A stretch of DNA of 64,000 nt from Halodesulfovibrio marinisediminis DSM 17456. GTDB taxonomy: Bacteria; Desulfobacterota; Desulfovibrionia; Desulfovibrionales; Desulfovibrionaceae. The notes below the pieces were generated by a model. The model searched no databases. It saw only the letters and a program-made list of their open reading frames with translations, and was not told the DNA's origin. The number at the start of each line of letters is the position of its first letter. Positions within the stretch are counted from its first letter, which is position 1. A program made the position numbers and the translations under genes. Positions 1 to 7,799 of the stretch are shown here, piece by piece. The stretch is from the NCBI RefSeq assembly GCF_900129975.1, contig NZ_FSRG01000006.1, positions 62,001-126,000 of the forward strand. The letters run 5' to 3'.

Positions 1-559
1 CATAAACACCGCTGGTTTCAATGTCTTCAGGCGTAAGCGGCTCAATGGCTACAGTGTCACCAGCTATCACGCATGCACCTGAATAAAACGTTTCTGAAAC
101 AGAGCCTGTCACACGTAACTTCGACATGTGAGAACGCGTGTTTTTGGTTCGGGCTACTACCTTCAGCAGACCATCCACAACATCCTCAGAAACACCCCTT
201 CCATCTGCAGTAATATCCAGCTGATAGGTTGCCGGTTTTCCCTTTGGAGACTGTTCCCACCATTCAATGGCATTAATGTTGTAACCAAGAGCATTAATTG
301 CATCTTCAACAGCCCCGCGTGTGCCCTTCTTTTTGTGCACAGCAATAGCTTGCGCCACGACCTGCCTTTTCTGCTCTTCGCTCCACTCTTCATTCCATTC
401 ATCAACCGACCACTCGTACGCCAGCCAAGGCAGCGTCTCTTTGGGGCATTTAAACGGGTTGCGTAATGTATTGATGAGCACCGGCAAGGAAAACGAACGG
501 GCGCACGTTTTTTCTAATGCGCGTTCATATTTCGTTGCGTTGGAGGGAAGTAGCGTCAT
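1..559 (-). CDS. Phage tail protein I (P2 gpI-like), partial at left edge
   Basis: Reading the minus strand from the ATG at 559 gives an uninterrupted frame of at least 186 codons that runs off the left end of the window. It begins MTLLPSNATKYERALE and contains LINTLRNPF, LPWLAYEWSVDEW and KKKGTRGAVEDAINALGY, the pattern of P2 gpI (Tail_P2_I), a baseplate component linking the wedge to tail fibres. The ATG overlaps the stop of the baseplate J gene by four bases (ATGA), so it is translationally coupled to it, and J-then-I matches the P2 gene order. Family assignment is from motifs and gene order. A tail fibre gene would be expected next, outside the window. Confidence 0.88.
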   Translation of the reverse strand, partial: MTLLPSNATKYERALEKTCARSFSLPVLINTLRNPFKCPKETLPWLAYEWSVDEWNEEWSEEQKRQVVAQAIAVHKKKGTRGAVEDAINALGYNINAIEWWEQSPKGKPATYQLDITADGRGVSEDVVDGLLKVVARTKNTRSHMSKLRVTGSVSETFYSGACVIAGDTVAIEPLTPEDIETSGVY

Positions 560-1443
560 GCCTTACTCCCCTGCTTTAACGTGATCTTTGAACAAAAAGC
601 GGCTTCATGACCTTTCGTTATGATATCCGCAGCAGGCAGCGTAATCTCGACTCGGGACACACCAGCAATGTGTAATGCTGCATCAATACCGGAACGGGCA
701 ATACAGGTTCCTAGCTTGTGGCTATCCGCAACATATTTTTCCAAGTTCTTCCGAGCCTCACTCAAAACACTCTCAGCGGACGGACCCGGTAAAACATGTA
801 CTGTTGCCTTAACTTCATACTCGCGTACCACCGCAGGAAGCACTTCGAGAAAATCAGTAAACGGGCGGACATCTTTAGAAAAAGCCTCGGAAACCTTGTC
901 GAGAACTGCCTTTTCAGGCACCCCGTTCCCTTTTTTACCCAGTACATACAGCTGCACATGCACAGGTTTCGGCGAATGCGGGTGAGCATCCTTTACACCC
1001 AGCACTGACAAAGCATGGAAGATGTATGCACCATCCGGCCCTGCTGTACTGAACCCTTCCGGAGCCATCACAATACGTTTTCGGAAATCATCGCAGCTTT
1101 CGTACACTGGCGGTTTTGGCGGATATGCATCCGGATCTCCAGCATCAATCAGCTTACGCTTCAATGGAATTGCTGCTGCAAGGTGCTCCAAATCCGTACC
1201 AGTCGCATATGCTACGAGTACTGCCTGCACTGCCTCGTTAATACGCTGACGCAACAGCAGTTCCCTGTATGCGTTCGCTTCAAAGATCTTATATGCAGGG
1301 TCAGAAGGCAGCGGCGCCGTAAAATTCGGGTCCAACTCCTCATGATATGCAATAAGCTCTTGTAAAATTTGCTCTACGCTCAAAGTCTCAATGATCTTTG
1401 GAGGCGCGAGACGTGAAAGGTTGATAGCATTGAATGCACTCAT
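556..1443 (-). CDS. Phage baseplate assembly protein J
   Basis: A 295-residue protein matching the P2 gpJ / Baseplate_J family in length and layout. The N-terminus (LSRLAPPKIIETLSVEQILQ) and the segments ELDPNFTAPLPSDPAYKI and VLVAYATGTDLEHLAAA are typical of J proteins, where a periphery segment is followed by the ring-forming core. It would form part of the contractile-tail baseplate wedge. The start overlaps the end of the gp25/W gene by four bases and its own end overlaps tail protein I, giving a tight W-J-I operon. The protein is full length, with no frameshift, so the tail module is not obviously decayed here. Identity is confident; whether it serves a phage or a tailocin cannot be decided from this window. 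Confidence 0.93.
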   Translation of the reverse strand: MSAFNAINLSRLAPPKIIETLSVEQILQELIAYHEELDPNFTAPLPSDPAYKIFEANAYRELLLRQRINEAVQAVLVAYATGTDLEHLAAAIPLKRKLIDAGDPDAYPPKPPVYESCDDFRKRIVMAPEGFSTAGPDGAYIFHALSVLGVKDAHPHSPKPVHVQLYVLGKKGNGVPEKAVLDKVSEAFSKDVRPFTDFLEVLPAVVREYEVKATVHVLPGPSAESVLSEARKNLEKYVADSHKLGTCIARSGIDAALHIAGVSRVEITLPAADIITKGHEAAFCSKITLKQGSKA

Positions 1444-1778
1444 CGTACTTCTACTCCCTCAAGCGTAATCCGCTTACCGTCCGGCAGGTATTCACCAGCC
1501 AGATTAAGCACAACAACACCGTTTGATGCTGATGCAATACGCACGCTTGTCAGTTTAAAACGCGGCTCCCAGCGATGTAACGCTTCTGCAGTAGCCGAGT
1601 AAAATTCAAGGGAAGTTTCAGCATTAACCGGCGCATCAATGAGGGACGGCAACCGCGAACCGTACTCTCGATTCAACACACGAGTACCGATACGGGTTGA
1701 CAAAACATCGGCAATTGACTGCCGTAAATGCGCTATGCCGGAGAGTCGTTCTCCGGTGTGTCTATTAATACCGTTCAT
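1440..1778 (-). CDS. Baseplate wedge protein W / gp25-like
   Basis: A 112-residue protein of the GPW/gp25 family, the small baseplate wedge protein of contractile tails. Diagnostic features are HLRQSIADVLSTRIGTRVLNREYGSRL in two conserved halves (the arginine-rich turn followed by the REYGS motif), and LNREYGSRLPSLID is close to the family consensus. It is the first gene of the W-J-I block and overlaps J by four bases. No Shine-Dalgarno sequence precedes the ATG. A promoter-like pair (TTGGAA at 1809-1814 and TAGATT at 1785-1790, minus strand) would place the transcription start on the ATG itself, suggesting a leaderless message (inference). About 310 bp separates it from gene V. Confidence 0.9.
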   Translation of the reverse strand: MNGINRHTGERLSGIAHLRQSIADVLSTRIGTRVLNREYGSRLPSLIDAPVNAETSLEFYSATAEALHRWEPRFKLTSVRIASASNGVVVLNLAGEYLPDGKRITLEGVEVR

Positions 1779-1809
1779 GAGTGCAATCTAGCAATGTGGA
1801 TACTTTTAT

Positions 1810-1827
1810 TCCAATGCACTTTGTGAC
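1810..1827 (-). promoter_or_regulatory. Mor-linked promoter motif, copy 1
   Basis: On the minus strand the core reads GTCACAAAGTGCATTGGA. The motif ends at a -35-like TTGGAA (1809-1814); 18 bases on is a -10-like TAGATT (1785-1790), seven bases before the ATG of gene W. Two near-identical copies occur at 1956-1973 and 3472-3489. It probably marks an activator site adjacent to the -35 of a phage operon. Confidence 0.55.
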
Positions 1828-1903
1828 TTTTGATACTTTTTTCAAACTTTTTTTATTTATCTACTTTTGAACGATCAATTTCTTACATAGATATAAGACA
1901 AAG

Positions 1904-1946
1904 AAGGCATTGAAAAAGACTTTCTATAAGCCTTTAACAATGCCTT
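1904..1946 (-). terminator. Hairpin between gene V and gene W
   Basis: Stem AAGGCATTG/CAATGCCTT closed by a 25-base region with internal pairing. It lies in the 310-bp space between V and W; the T-rich tail is weak on both strands. Apart from this hairpin and the two promoter motifs the space holds nothing recognisable. Confidence 0.45.
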
Positions 1947-1955
1947 TTCTGTTTA

Positions 1956-1973
1956 TCCAAATCACTTTGTGAC
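1956..1973 (-). promoter_or_regulatory. Mor-linked promoter motif, copy 2
   Basis: Minus strand: GTCACAAAGTGATTTGGA, differing from copy 1 at two positions. It lies upstream of the hairpin at 1904-1946, which itself precedes copy 1 and gene W. A -10-like TTAAAG lies about 17 bases after TTGGAT. Confidence 0.5.
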
Positions 1974-2088
1974 AAATTAGATTTCAAACATATTCATAAA
2001 TCAAACATAACGCATAACTATTGTCTTCCATATCTCATAACACGAAACAATCTTCGACGGACACCGCTACTGAAGAATCAAATCCAAG

Positions 2089-2769
2089 CTATGCAGGAGA
2101 TCCGGTATTACCTTCCCTGCAAGTATGATTGTGACTGTTGAGTGACACACGCGCTACGACATCACTATCAGTTGTAATCTTGCCTGTAGTATGAAGTGTG
2201 CTGTTAAACGATGCACTACCACCGTTACTTCCGCCACCTTGAGATAGAGAACCGTTGATTGTCGTCTGTCCGTTCAAGGTAATATTCTTTGCGGTAACTG
2301 TTACTGATGATCCGGCAGCAATCTCCACAGCCTTGCCAGCAGTTGCAGTAATATCTTTTCCTGCCTCTACCTGCACATTACCAGAGGCGACCACATTCAC
2401 ATCACCTTTGATATCTGCTGTGAGCACATGCGAAGCCCTGTCATACATAACGACAGAGCCATCCTTAAATACAGTCTTCTGAATCTCGGGACTTTGTGCC
2501 GGATGCGGATATGCATTCTGATTGAGGACACCGACAATCACCCCCAGCGCCTGCCCCGGAGGAGTAATAACAAAAACCTGCTCACCGACTTCCAACGACT
2601 CATATGTTCTGTTGCCCGCCGCCCTTGTTGTAAGCCATGGCAAGTAGTCGGTAATGGCAGCGCCAAATGCAACTCGTGCCATGTTCCGCTCATAATCAAC
2701 AGAATGGACAGTGCCTATCCGGACAAGGTTATTAACCTGCCGATACAGCTCCGCGAGTTGATAACTCAT
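2089..2769 (-). CDS. Phage baseplate assembly protein V (tail spike)
   Basis: A 226-residue P2 gpV-like spike protein. The N-terminal third (ELYRQVNNLVRIGTV, then DYLPWLTTRAAG and EVGEQVFVITPPG) is the OB-fold domain of Phage_base_V. After about residue 105 the sequence turns into short beta repeats rich in Val, Ala, Thr and Gly (NVVASGNVQVEAGKDI, then ITATAGKAVEIAAGSS), as expected of a triple-stranded beta-helix needle that pierces the outer membrane. The C-terminus has SHNHTCREGNT; a His-x-His pair near the end is common where iron is bound at spike tips. It overlaps the upstream gene by four bases (ATGA). Confidence 0.9.
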   Translation of the reverse strand: MSYQLAELYRQVNNLVRIGTVHSVDYERNMARVAFGAAITDYLPWLTTRAAGNRTYESLEVGEQVFVITPPGQALGVIVGVLNQNAYPHPAQSPEIQKTVFKDGSVVMYDRASHVLTADIKGDVNVVASGNVQVEAGKDITATAGKAVEIAAGSSVTVTAKNITLNGQTTINGSLSQGGGSNGGSASFNSTLHTTGKITTDSDVVARVSLNSHNHTCREGNTGSPA

Positions 2770-3350
2770 TCTGCCTCCCTCTCGTACACCAGCTTGTATT
2801 TATCCAAATGTTTCAGCCCGATTTCAGGAGAGCTGGAAACATAGACAGCATGCGGCATTATAAATTTTTCTTCACTTGAAGGACCAAGACAAATAGAAAC
2901 CTGAAACTTGATCAGCCATGGAGAATGGTTAGCCAGCGCTGATAACGATGAATCGGAACCCGACTCCACAAACTTGGCCCCCTTCATCTTTAAGCCAAAC
3001 TTATTTCCTTCAATAAATAATGCCACCGCAGCAGCGAGTTCACGCGTCTTGCGTTCCTTACCTGCGCCGGCATATGCGCCGATAATTCGCGCTTCAAAAT
3101 GCAAATCAACTGCCAGCAGTCCTGCGTCTGTATCCTTGCCTCGAACAAATGAAGGCATTGATAAAACAAACGCAGGAACCGGACATGGTGCATTCACTGC
3201 CCCTTCGGCCGGCTTCACAGCCAACGAAGTGTAATCTTCTATTGTTTTAAACATTGGAAAGGCTTTTTTCACAGCATCCAGTATGTTCTGGTGCACCGCT
3301 GCAACAGCCACTTTACCACCCTGCTTGTCACTTTGTACGTCACTCGCCAT
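2766..3350 (-). CDS. Phage tail-module protein of unknown function (gp37-like position)
   Basis: A 194-residue protein starting at an ATG preceded by GGAG. It opens a unit with gene V and overlaps it by four bases. The sequence starts with a polar tail and an amphipathic segment (HQNILDAVKKAFPMFKTIEDY), has a Pro-rich stretch and then alternating strands such as LLAVDLHFEARIIGAY. Mu-like phages carry a protein of similar size (gp37/DUF1834) just before the baseplate genes; this may be its counterpart, but I do not recognise a decisive motif. A tail-terminator or neck role is possible. A phage origin is secure from context; the exact function is not. Confidence 0.7.
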   Translation of the reverse strand: MASDVQSDKQGGKVAVAAVHQNILDAVKKAFPMFKTIEDYTSLAVKPAEGAVNAPCPVPAFVLSMPSFVRGKDTDAGLLAVDLHFEARIIGAYAGAGKERKTRELAAAVALFIEGNKFGLKMKGAKFVESGSDSSLSALANHSPWLIKFQVSICLGPSSEEKFIMPHAVYVSSSPEIGLKHLDKYKLVYEREAE

Positions 3351-3390
3351 ATCTACTCCGCTTCAACATAGTAATAACGTTCCTAAAAAA

Positions 3391-3416
3391 TACGGGCACG
3401 TATCAACGTGCCCGTA
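3391..3416 (-). terminator. Strong hairpin with T-run, leader of the tail unit
   Basis: Perfect 11-bp stem TACGGGCACGT/ACGTGCCCGTA with a four-base loop and a T-run on the minus strand (AAAAAA at 3385-3390). It lies between the promoter motif at 3472 and the gene starting at 3350, so transcripts entering the tail genes must read through or start beyond it. Confidence 0.7.
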
Positions 3417-3471
3417 AACTTTGAGCTTTGCTCTTCTAGCAATGCAGATTTACAAAGCTATAACCAAAGCA

Positions 3472-3489
3472 TCCAATGCAGTTTGTGAC
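3472..3489 (-). promoter_or_regulatory. Mor-linked promoter motif, copy 3
   Basis: Minus strand: GTCACAAACTGCATTGGA, one change from copy 1. It lies directly downstream of the Mor-like gene and ~120 bp upstream of the first gene of the V unit (start 3350). The terminator-like stem at 3391-3416 intervenes. Confidence 0.5.
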
Positions 3490-3523
3490 TACCTCACCAA
3501 CAGTGCCACAGTATCGAAGAGTA

Positions 3524-3946
3524 TTATGCTGTACCGGAAATCGAAACACCTCCTCCATGATGTTCCCTATGCGCGCTCATCCAACGGCTGTAGACCATTT
3601 TCACCGCAGAAACTGTCATCCCCAGATTATCAGCTATATCCTGATACCTGATGCCCTGCTGACGCATTTGAACAATCTTTTTATTCCGCTCCAACTTGAT
3701 AAAGCTTGAGCATTTCGGAATGGTCAACGGCTCCCCAGCGTACTCCTGCGCAAGTTCCTGCGCTGCTTCTTGCCCAATGGTCTGTACCAACCAGTGGGAT
3801 TTATTCATACGAGACGGACTGGGAACATACAAACTACGACTCTTAGTTTTCCGTTTACCTTCAACCAGCTTCATAGTCTTCTCAACCCCGATAACATCAG
3901 CTAATTCCTGCGCCATTGCCGGCAATTGTGCCTGCTTATCTTGCAT
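3524..3946 (-). CDS. Mor/C-like phage transcription activator
   Basis: About 140 residues. The ATG at 3946 has AGGGG five bases upstream; a GTG two codons earlier is also possible. The C-terminal half matches the Mor/C activator layout: IPKCSSFIKLERNKKIV followed by MRQQGIRYQDIADNLGMT, a helix-turn-helix whose recognition helix is near SAVKMVYSR. The N-terminal half (ELADVIGVEKTMKLVEG) resembles the Mor dimerisation helices. In Mu, Mor and C switch on the middle and late operons. Here the gene lies immediately upstream, on the same strand, of the tail genes, and three promoter-like copies of one 18-bp motif lie downstream of it, fitting an activator of the tail operons. Binding is inferred. 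Confidence 0.8.
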   Translation of the reverse strand: MQDKQAQLPAMAQELADVIGVEKTMKLVEGKRKTKSRSLYVPSPSRMNKSHWLVQTIGQEAAQELAQEYAGEPLTIPKCSSFIKLERNKKIVQMRQQGIRYQDIADNLGMTVSAVKMVYSRWMSAHREHHGGGVSISGTA

Positions 3947-4186
3947 ATGCACCCCTACTTACATTCAGCTTAGGCAAGTTTTGAGAAATCATAACCGACA
4001 AGAAAAACAGGAAAAACTGCATTCCTGTACAGTCAGCAACATCAAAAAAAGGACTGAAAAAAGGCCCCTTTTGCATGCCTGCATAAAAAGGAACCGCCTG
4101 CATATACACACGCTCAAACTTCCAGCTCACCTGCAACAAGCTGGAGCAAAAAGAAAAACTAACTGCGCGCTGCCCCTCCCACGTTA

Positions 4187-4396
4187 CTAAGCATGTCCAA
4201 CCAACCGGTGCGAAGAATTTGCACCCCCGGCACGTCCGGATGCCACGTTAATGCGTTCAGCTTGACGCTGAAAATCTTTAAATCCCGGCACATAGTAGCC
4301 TGCAGCAGAAAGCCGCATTGCAGACTCGTATGCTTTGATGCCGACTTTCAGCCCGGCAGAAATAAGTTTAATTGTTTCCTGTGATTGCACACTCAT
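4187..4396 (-). CDS. Small phage-linked protein, paralogue of the one at 22842-23069
   Basis: A 69-residue protein of unknown function. The chosen start (ATG at 4396) has GAGAGG seven bases upstream; a longer frame exists but lacks a site. Seen features: a helix IKLISAGLKVGIKAYESAMRLSAAGYYVPGF and a conserved ending SHRLVGHA. A second gene in this window (22842-23069) shares ISAGL/IAAGL, GIKAYESA, AAGY.VP and the terminal VGHA. Both copies sit beside a small DNA-binding protein: Mor-like here, zinc ribbon there. This suggests a phage or phage-satellite accessory gene. No function is assigned. Confidence 0.72.
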   Translation of the reverse strand: MSVQSQETIKLISAGLKVGIKAYESAMRLSAAGYYVPGFKDFQRQAERINVASGRAGGANSSHRLVGHA

Positions 4397-4732
4397 TACA
4401 CATACCTCTCTACTAAGTGTTCTTGCATCGCCTGCACTTATCCATGCAGTGTTTTCTAAAAAAGGCACATCGGCCTTGAATATACGCTTACATCTATCAA
4501 AAACCGTACACTAAATACATAAAATCGATTTGATTCGCTCACTTTGTACAAAAAAACTTTATTATTAATGAGTCACAACAACATCTGATATACAAAAAGA
4601 AATATTCGTCATTTTACTACATAACTAAATTCAACCTCATACCAGCATTACAATATAAAATTTCAACAACTAACACAGCATCAATCCTAACAACGTCATA
4701 GACTACTAACTATGAACCGTTGGACACAAAAA

Positions 4733-4761
4733 AAGGCGTGCATTATTCATATGCGCGCCTT
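4733..4761 (-). terminator. Intrinsic terminator in gene-free spacer
   Basis: Stem AAGGCGTGCAT/ATGCGCGCCTT followed by seven Ts on the minus strand. The 4397-4967 spacer otherwise contains no recognisable gene; it is AT-rich, and a half-match to the Mor-linked motif (CACTTTGTAC) is at 4540-4549. Confidence 0.6.
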
Positions 4762-4967
4762 ATTAACACCGTTAATTTTTTATCGCCACGTGTATACAAG
4801 TATATAGGAATAAATATGCCTTCACCCTATGTTTTCTATAACATTACTGCCAACAACATCAGCAGCAGAATGTAAAAACTTGCTTCAAAGATTCTCCCTA
4901 TTCCCATTCATCCGGATTTTGACTATAAATTTACCTGCTTTTTATTACAGATTTTCAGGAGAACACT

Positions 4968-5345
4968 ATGGGACTTTTTGACGCCCTTTTGGGCAATGCA
5001 TCAGAAGTTGATGCTAACGAGCTGCACGAAGAATTATCTCCAATCATGTTTGACGGCGAAGTAATTGAGCGCGCTTTCAAAGTAATTCGAGACATGTATG
5101 TATTTACAAGCGCCCGACTCATTTTGATCGATAAACAGGGAATGACCGGTAAAAAAGTTGAATACCTTTCTATCCCGTACAAATCTGTAAGCACCTTTGC
5201 TGTTGAAACAGCAGGCCATTTTGATATGGATGCTGAGCTTAAAATGTGGGTTTCCGGACGCCATGAGCCAATCGTAAAAGAGCTCAAAAAAGGCAGCGAC
5301 GTTGTCGGCATCCAGAAGTTGCTGGCAACAAAAGTTTTAGCATAG
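4968..5345 (+). CDS. Bacterial PH-domain protein
   Basis: A 125-residue protein of the bPH_1 (DUF1696) type: MGLFDALLGNASEV at the start, then strands with ARLILIDKQGMTGKKVEYLSI and YKSVSTFAVETAGHFDMDAELK, the hallmark order of bacterial pleckstrin-homology domains, ending in WVSGRHEPI and an amphipathic helix. It is predicted cytosolic with no signal peptide. TTCAGGAGAA precedes the ATG. It is monocistronic, followed at once by a strong intrinsic terminator. These proteins form rings in crystals, but their cellular role is largely unknown. It lies between the phage tail block and the defence pair, so it may be chromosomal or cargo. Confidence 0.82.
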   Translation: MGLFDALLGNASEVDANELHEELSPIMFDGEVIERAFKVIRDMYVFTSARLILIDKQGMTGKKVEYLSIPYKSVSTFAVETAGHFDMDAELKMWVSGRHEPIVKELKKGSDVVGIQKLLATKVLA

Positions 5346-5352
5346 AGACGAC

Positions 5353-5380
5353 AAAGCCCCGCGAACTACGGGGCTTTTTT
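5353..5380 (+). terminator. Terminator of the PH-domain gene
   Basis: Nine-base stem AAAGCCCCG/CGGGGCTTT followed by T6, eight bases after the stop codon. Confidence 0.88.
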
Positions 5381-5397
5381 CCTTCTAACCACAAAAA

Positions 5398-5423
5398 AAG
5401 ACTGTAACTCTCATCACAGTCTT
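5398..5423 (-). terminator. Terminator of the ATPase-HNH operon
   Basis: Eight-base stem AAGACTGT/ACAGTCTT with a T-run on the minus strand, 30 bases beyond the HNH stop. Confidence 0.75.
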
Positions 5424-5452
5424 CAAACAAAATACGTCTTCAGTGCAACATG

Positions 5453-6088
5453 CTACGACTCATCAATAACATATCCCTGCCGCTGGATCTCGTACCAGAT
5501 AAACGGGGCAAAGCGGGCAATCTGGGCGTTGGTTAAAGCATCCTCGCGGGTTCTGTCTCTATAGCGTGCAAAATATTCGGCGCGCTCGATGTCGTAGACT
5601 TCTTTGTCCAGACTCAACGCGTCCAAAATCTGGTAAGCGTGTTCCTCCTGCTCCGGTGTCAGATCTTCGGATACCGCAATCATGCCAGTATCCAACATCA
5701 GCTCAAAAGGGTAAAAATCAAGATCGTACGGGCAAATCAACTCTTCCTGCCCACGGGTGGAATTTACGCGCCTGTCTGCAAGAAGATAGTTATTCCACTC
5801 GTACGCCATCCATGCATCCTGTGCTTTGGGGATAAAATGCTCCACGCTGCCTTCACGGTTTCCGGAAAGATCAACTGCAGGATCTAGATACATCGCCAGA
5901 TACGCGCAAATATCGTTGTAGCTCTCATGCAGCATAGGGATAGCACGACTCCAGAACCGCCTCCATGGAAAGTTTGCAGGCGGTGGATCACCTTGTTTCA
6001 CATGATGACGCTTTAAAAATTGCCTCCCCGGCTTCCGGACTTTTTTATTAAAGTCGGCTGGCTCCGGAGCACGGTCCACAGGGATCAT
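5453..6088 (-). CDS. HNH endonuclease, PtuB-like partner of the AAA ATPase
   Basis: A 211-residue protein. The ATG at 6088 overlaps the ATPase stop by four bases (ATGA), which fixes the start. The N-terminus MIPVDRAPEPADFNKKVRKPG is typical of the HNH partner in ATPase-HNH modules. The nuclease core is VEHFIPKA (His84) followed by EWNNYLLADRRVNSTRG (Asn99/100, Asn109), an H-N-N type active site with the usual spacing. The C-terminal part is helical and acidic. In Septu, PtuB cuts nucleic acid when the ATPase senses infection; the same role is inferred. A terminator (5398-5423) ends the operon. It may also belong to retron-type PtuAB, but no reverse transcriptase lies in the window. Confidence 0.8.
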   Translation of the reverse strand: MIPVDRAPEPADFNKKVRKPGRQFLKRHHVKQGDPPPANFPWRRFWSRAIPMLHESYNDICAYLAMYLDPAVDLSGNREGSVEHFIPKAQDAWMAYEWNNYLLADRRVNSTRGQEELICPYDLDFYPFELMLDTGMIAVSEDLTPEQEEHAYQILDALSLDKEVYDIERAEYFARYRDRTREDALTNAQIARFAPFIWYEIQRQGYVIDES

Positions 6089-7437
6089 AACTTCCAGCCT
6101 CGTTTTTCCGCCCGAGTTCGCCAAAAAGACCAAAACGGATCAGCCTGATGCAACGTCGCCACCAGCTTTTCGTGGACTACTCTTGCTTCCTCCTCACTTA
6201 CACGATTACGCACAGCAAGCTTGGCTTCCTTAATTGCCTCTTCACGCTGTTCGGAAGAATCAGTCTCCAACCCGAAAACCGGACTTGTCAGCCACGCTGC
6301 GGAAGACCCACGCCGTACCCACTCTTCTCTTTTCAACTCAATCTCACAGGTTTCCCTGTTCATATCAAAGGTGTAAAGCGCGTCCTTTTCTTCATCAAAA
6401 ATAGGATCAAGTGATGCCAGAACCAGCGGAGAATGCGTAGTGCAAATCAACTGCGTGCTAACGTCATAATCTACAAGCAGACTGCCCATAACTGATTCAA
6501 GCGACTTTAAAATGCTCCGCTGCCACTGGGGATGCAAGTGCGATTCCACTTCGTCGAGCATAAGAATAATCTTTGAGGCTGGTTTCATCGTATATTTTTC
6601 GCACAGCTCAATGTGCTCAGCCCACGCCCAGGTCATGGCGTAAAGTAGTGACAAAATTTTACGGATACCAGCCGAGGCATAAATGAGCGGTGTTTCTTTA
6701 CCAAGAACTGACCTGATGGAAGGAAACTTACGGCTGTCGTCCGCTTTTACCCTTCGCAAACTGCCGATTGAATATGGCTCGCCTTTAGGAGAAAGATGCT
6801 CCACACCTTTCTTTAAACATTCATAGGCAAAGCTGCTCTCTCGTTGCCAGTCGCCCCAGTCTGAAATCAGACCGTTGAATTCCTGCCTGCGCTTTTTCTG
6901 TACTCCATTCCACAACTCTGCTTGTGTGTAGATGCGGGTTGTGTGCTGTTTAAAGGCAATGCTTACGTTTTCATAATGGCTTGAATGCTCCTGCATCAAC
7001 AAACGTGCATACTCATCTGCCTGCGCTTTAACAGGGTCGTACATGGCAACGGTATCGTCACACTTCATATACACGACAATTGAATCACTTGGGGCGTTGC
7101 CTGCTATAACGCCCTCCTCACGTCGGGAGTTACAATTCCACACTTGCCCTAAACGCTGAAAGATGTACTGCTGCAGAACATTATGTGCATTAATAGAATC
7201 AAACCGGCCAAGGATGACAGGCTCAACTTGCTCACTGTGATTATAGGATGCATTAATGAGTGACTGCGGCATAGCCATTTCGCCAGCCCACTCCTTTGTG
7301 AGCATCCACCACGCAACATCCAGAACAAAACTCTTTCCAAGACCATTGTCACCTGTAAAAACCGTGAGCCTGTCCCCGAACTCTATCTCCAAATGCTCAG
7401 AAGGCCCCACATGATTTAACTCAAGAGTTTTGATCAT
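6085..7437 (-). CDS. AAA ATPase, PtuA-like (Septu-type defence)
   Basis: A 450-residue SMC/ABC-type AAA ATPase. The start ATG at 7437 has GGAG six bases upstream; a longer frame to 7500 lacks one. Motifs: Walker A GDNGLGKS (residues 29-36), an arm region with the insertion typical of OLD/PtuA proteins, Walker B ILMLDEVESHLHPQ (Asp295-Glu296) and the switch histidine TTHSPLVLASL. The C-terminal tail (EARVVHEKLVATLHQADPFWSFWR) is shared by PtuA-like proteins paired with HNH nucleases. It is coupled to the downstream HNH gene by an ATGA overlap, so the two make one complex-forming module. Anti-phage function is established for the family and inferred here. Confidence 0.82.
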   Translation of the reverse strand: MIKTLELNHVGPSEHLEIEFGDRLTVFTGDNGLGKSFVLDVAWWMLTKEWAGEMAMPQSLINASYNHSEQVEPVILGRFDSINAHNVLQQYIFQRLGQVWNCNSRREEGVIAGNAPSDSIVVYMKCDDTVAMYDPVKAQADEYARLLMQEHSSHYENVSIAFKQHTTRIYTQAELWNGVQKKRRQEFNGLISDWGDWQRESSFAYECLKKGVEHLSPKGEPYSIGSLRRVKADDSRKFPSIRSVLGKETPLIYASAGIRKILSLLYAMTWAWAEHIELCEKYTMKPASKIILMLDEVESHLHPQWQRSILKSLESVMGSLLVDYDVSTQLICTTHSPLVLASLDPIFDEEKDALYTFDMNRETCEIELKREEWVRRGSSAAWLTSPVFGLETDSSEQREEAIKEAKLAVRNRVSEEEARVVHEKLVATLHQADPFWSFWRTRAEKRGWKL

Positions 7438-7799
7438 TCTTGTCTCCGTAAAAAGATATCCCACACAGAATAGGCTAATACACTCATTTGATATGAACAA
7501 TATAGCCCACTCAGTTGTTTTGTCTAGAAGCCGTCACTAAAGTATTCTTTCGCACTATGCTATCGATCCAAACGCAACACAAATTTTCCAGCCCCCTACC
7601 TACACAACACCATCATAACGTTACCCTGCAATAAGTTTATCTTTACATCATACGGGAAAGATACACTTCAGGCTTTAATTTTTCCGTTTGCACCAGTCTT
7701 CTCAATTCTTCGCACAAAAAAGTACCACCCCCATCAAAGGTATTGTATAATCGAGCTCCCGCATATTCCCCAGCCATTGGCACTAATGGAGGACACTAT

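Noticed and set aside
5453-7437. Retron containing the ATPase and HNH genes
   Set aside because: No reverse transcriptase gene or msr/msd-like inverted repeat was found nearby.
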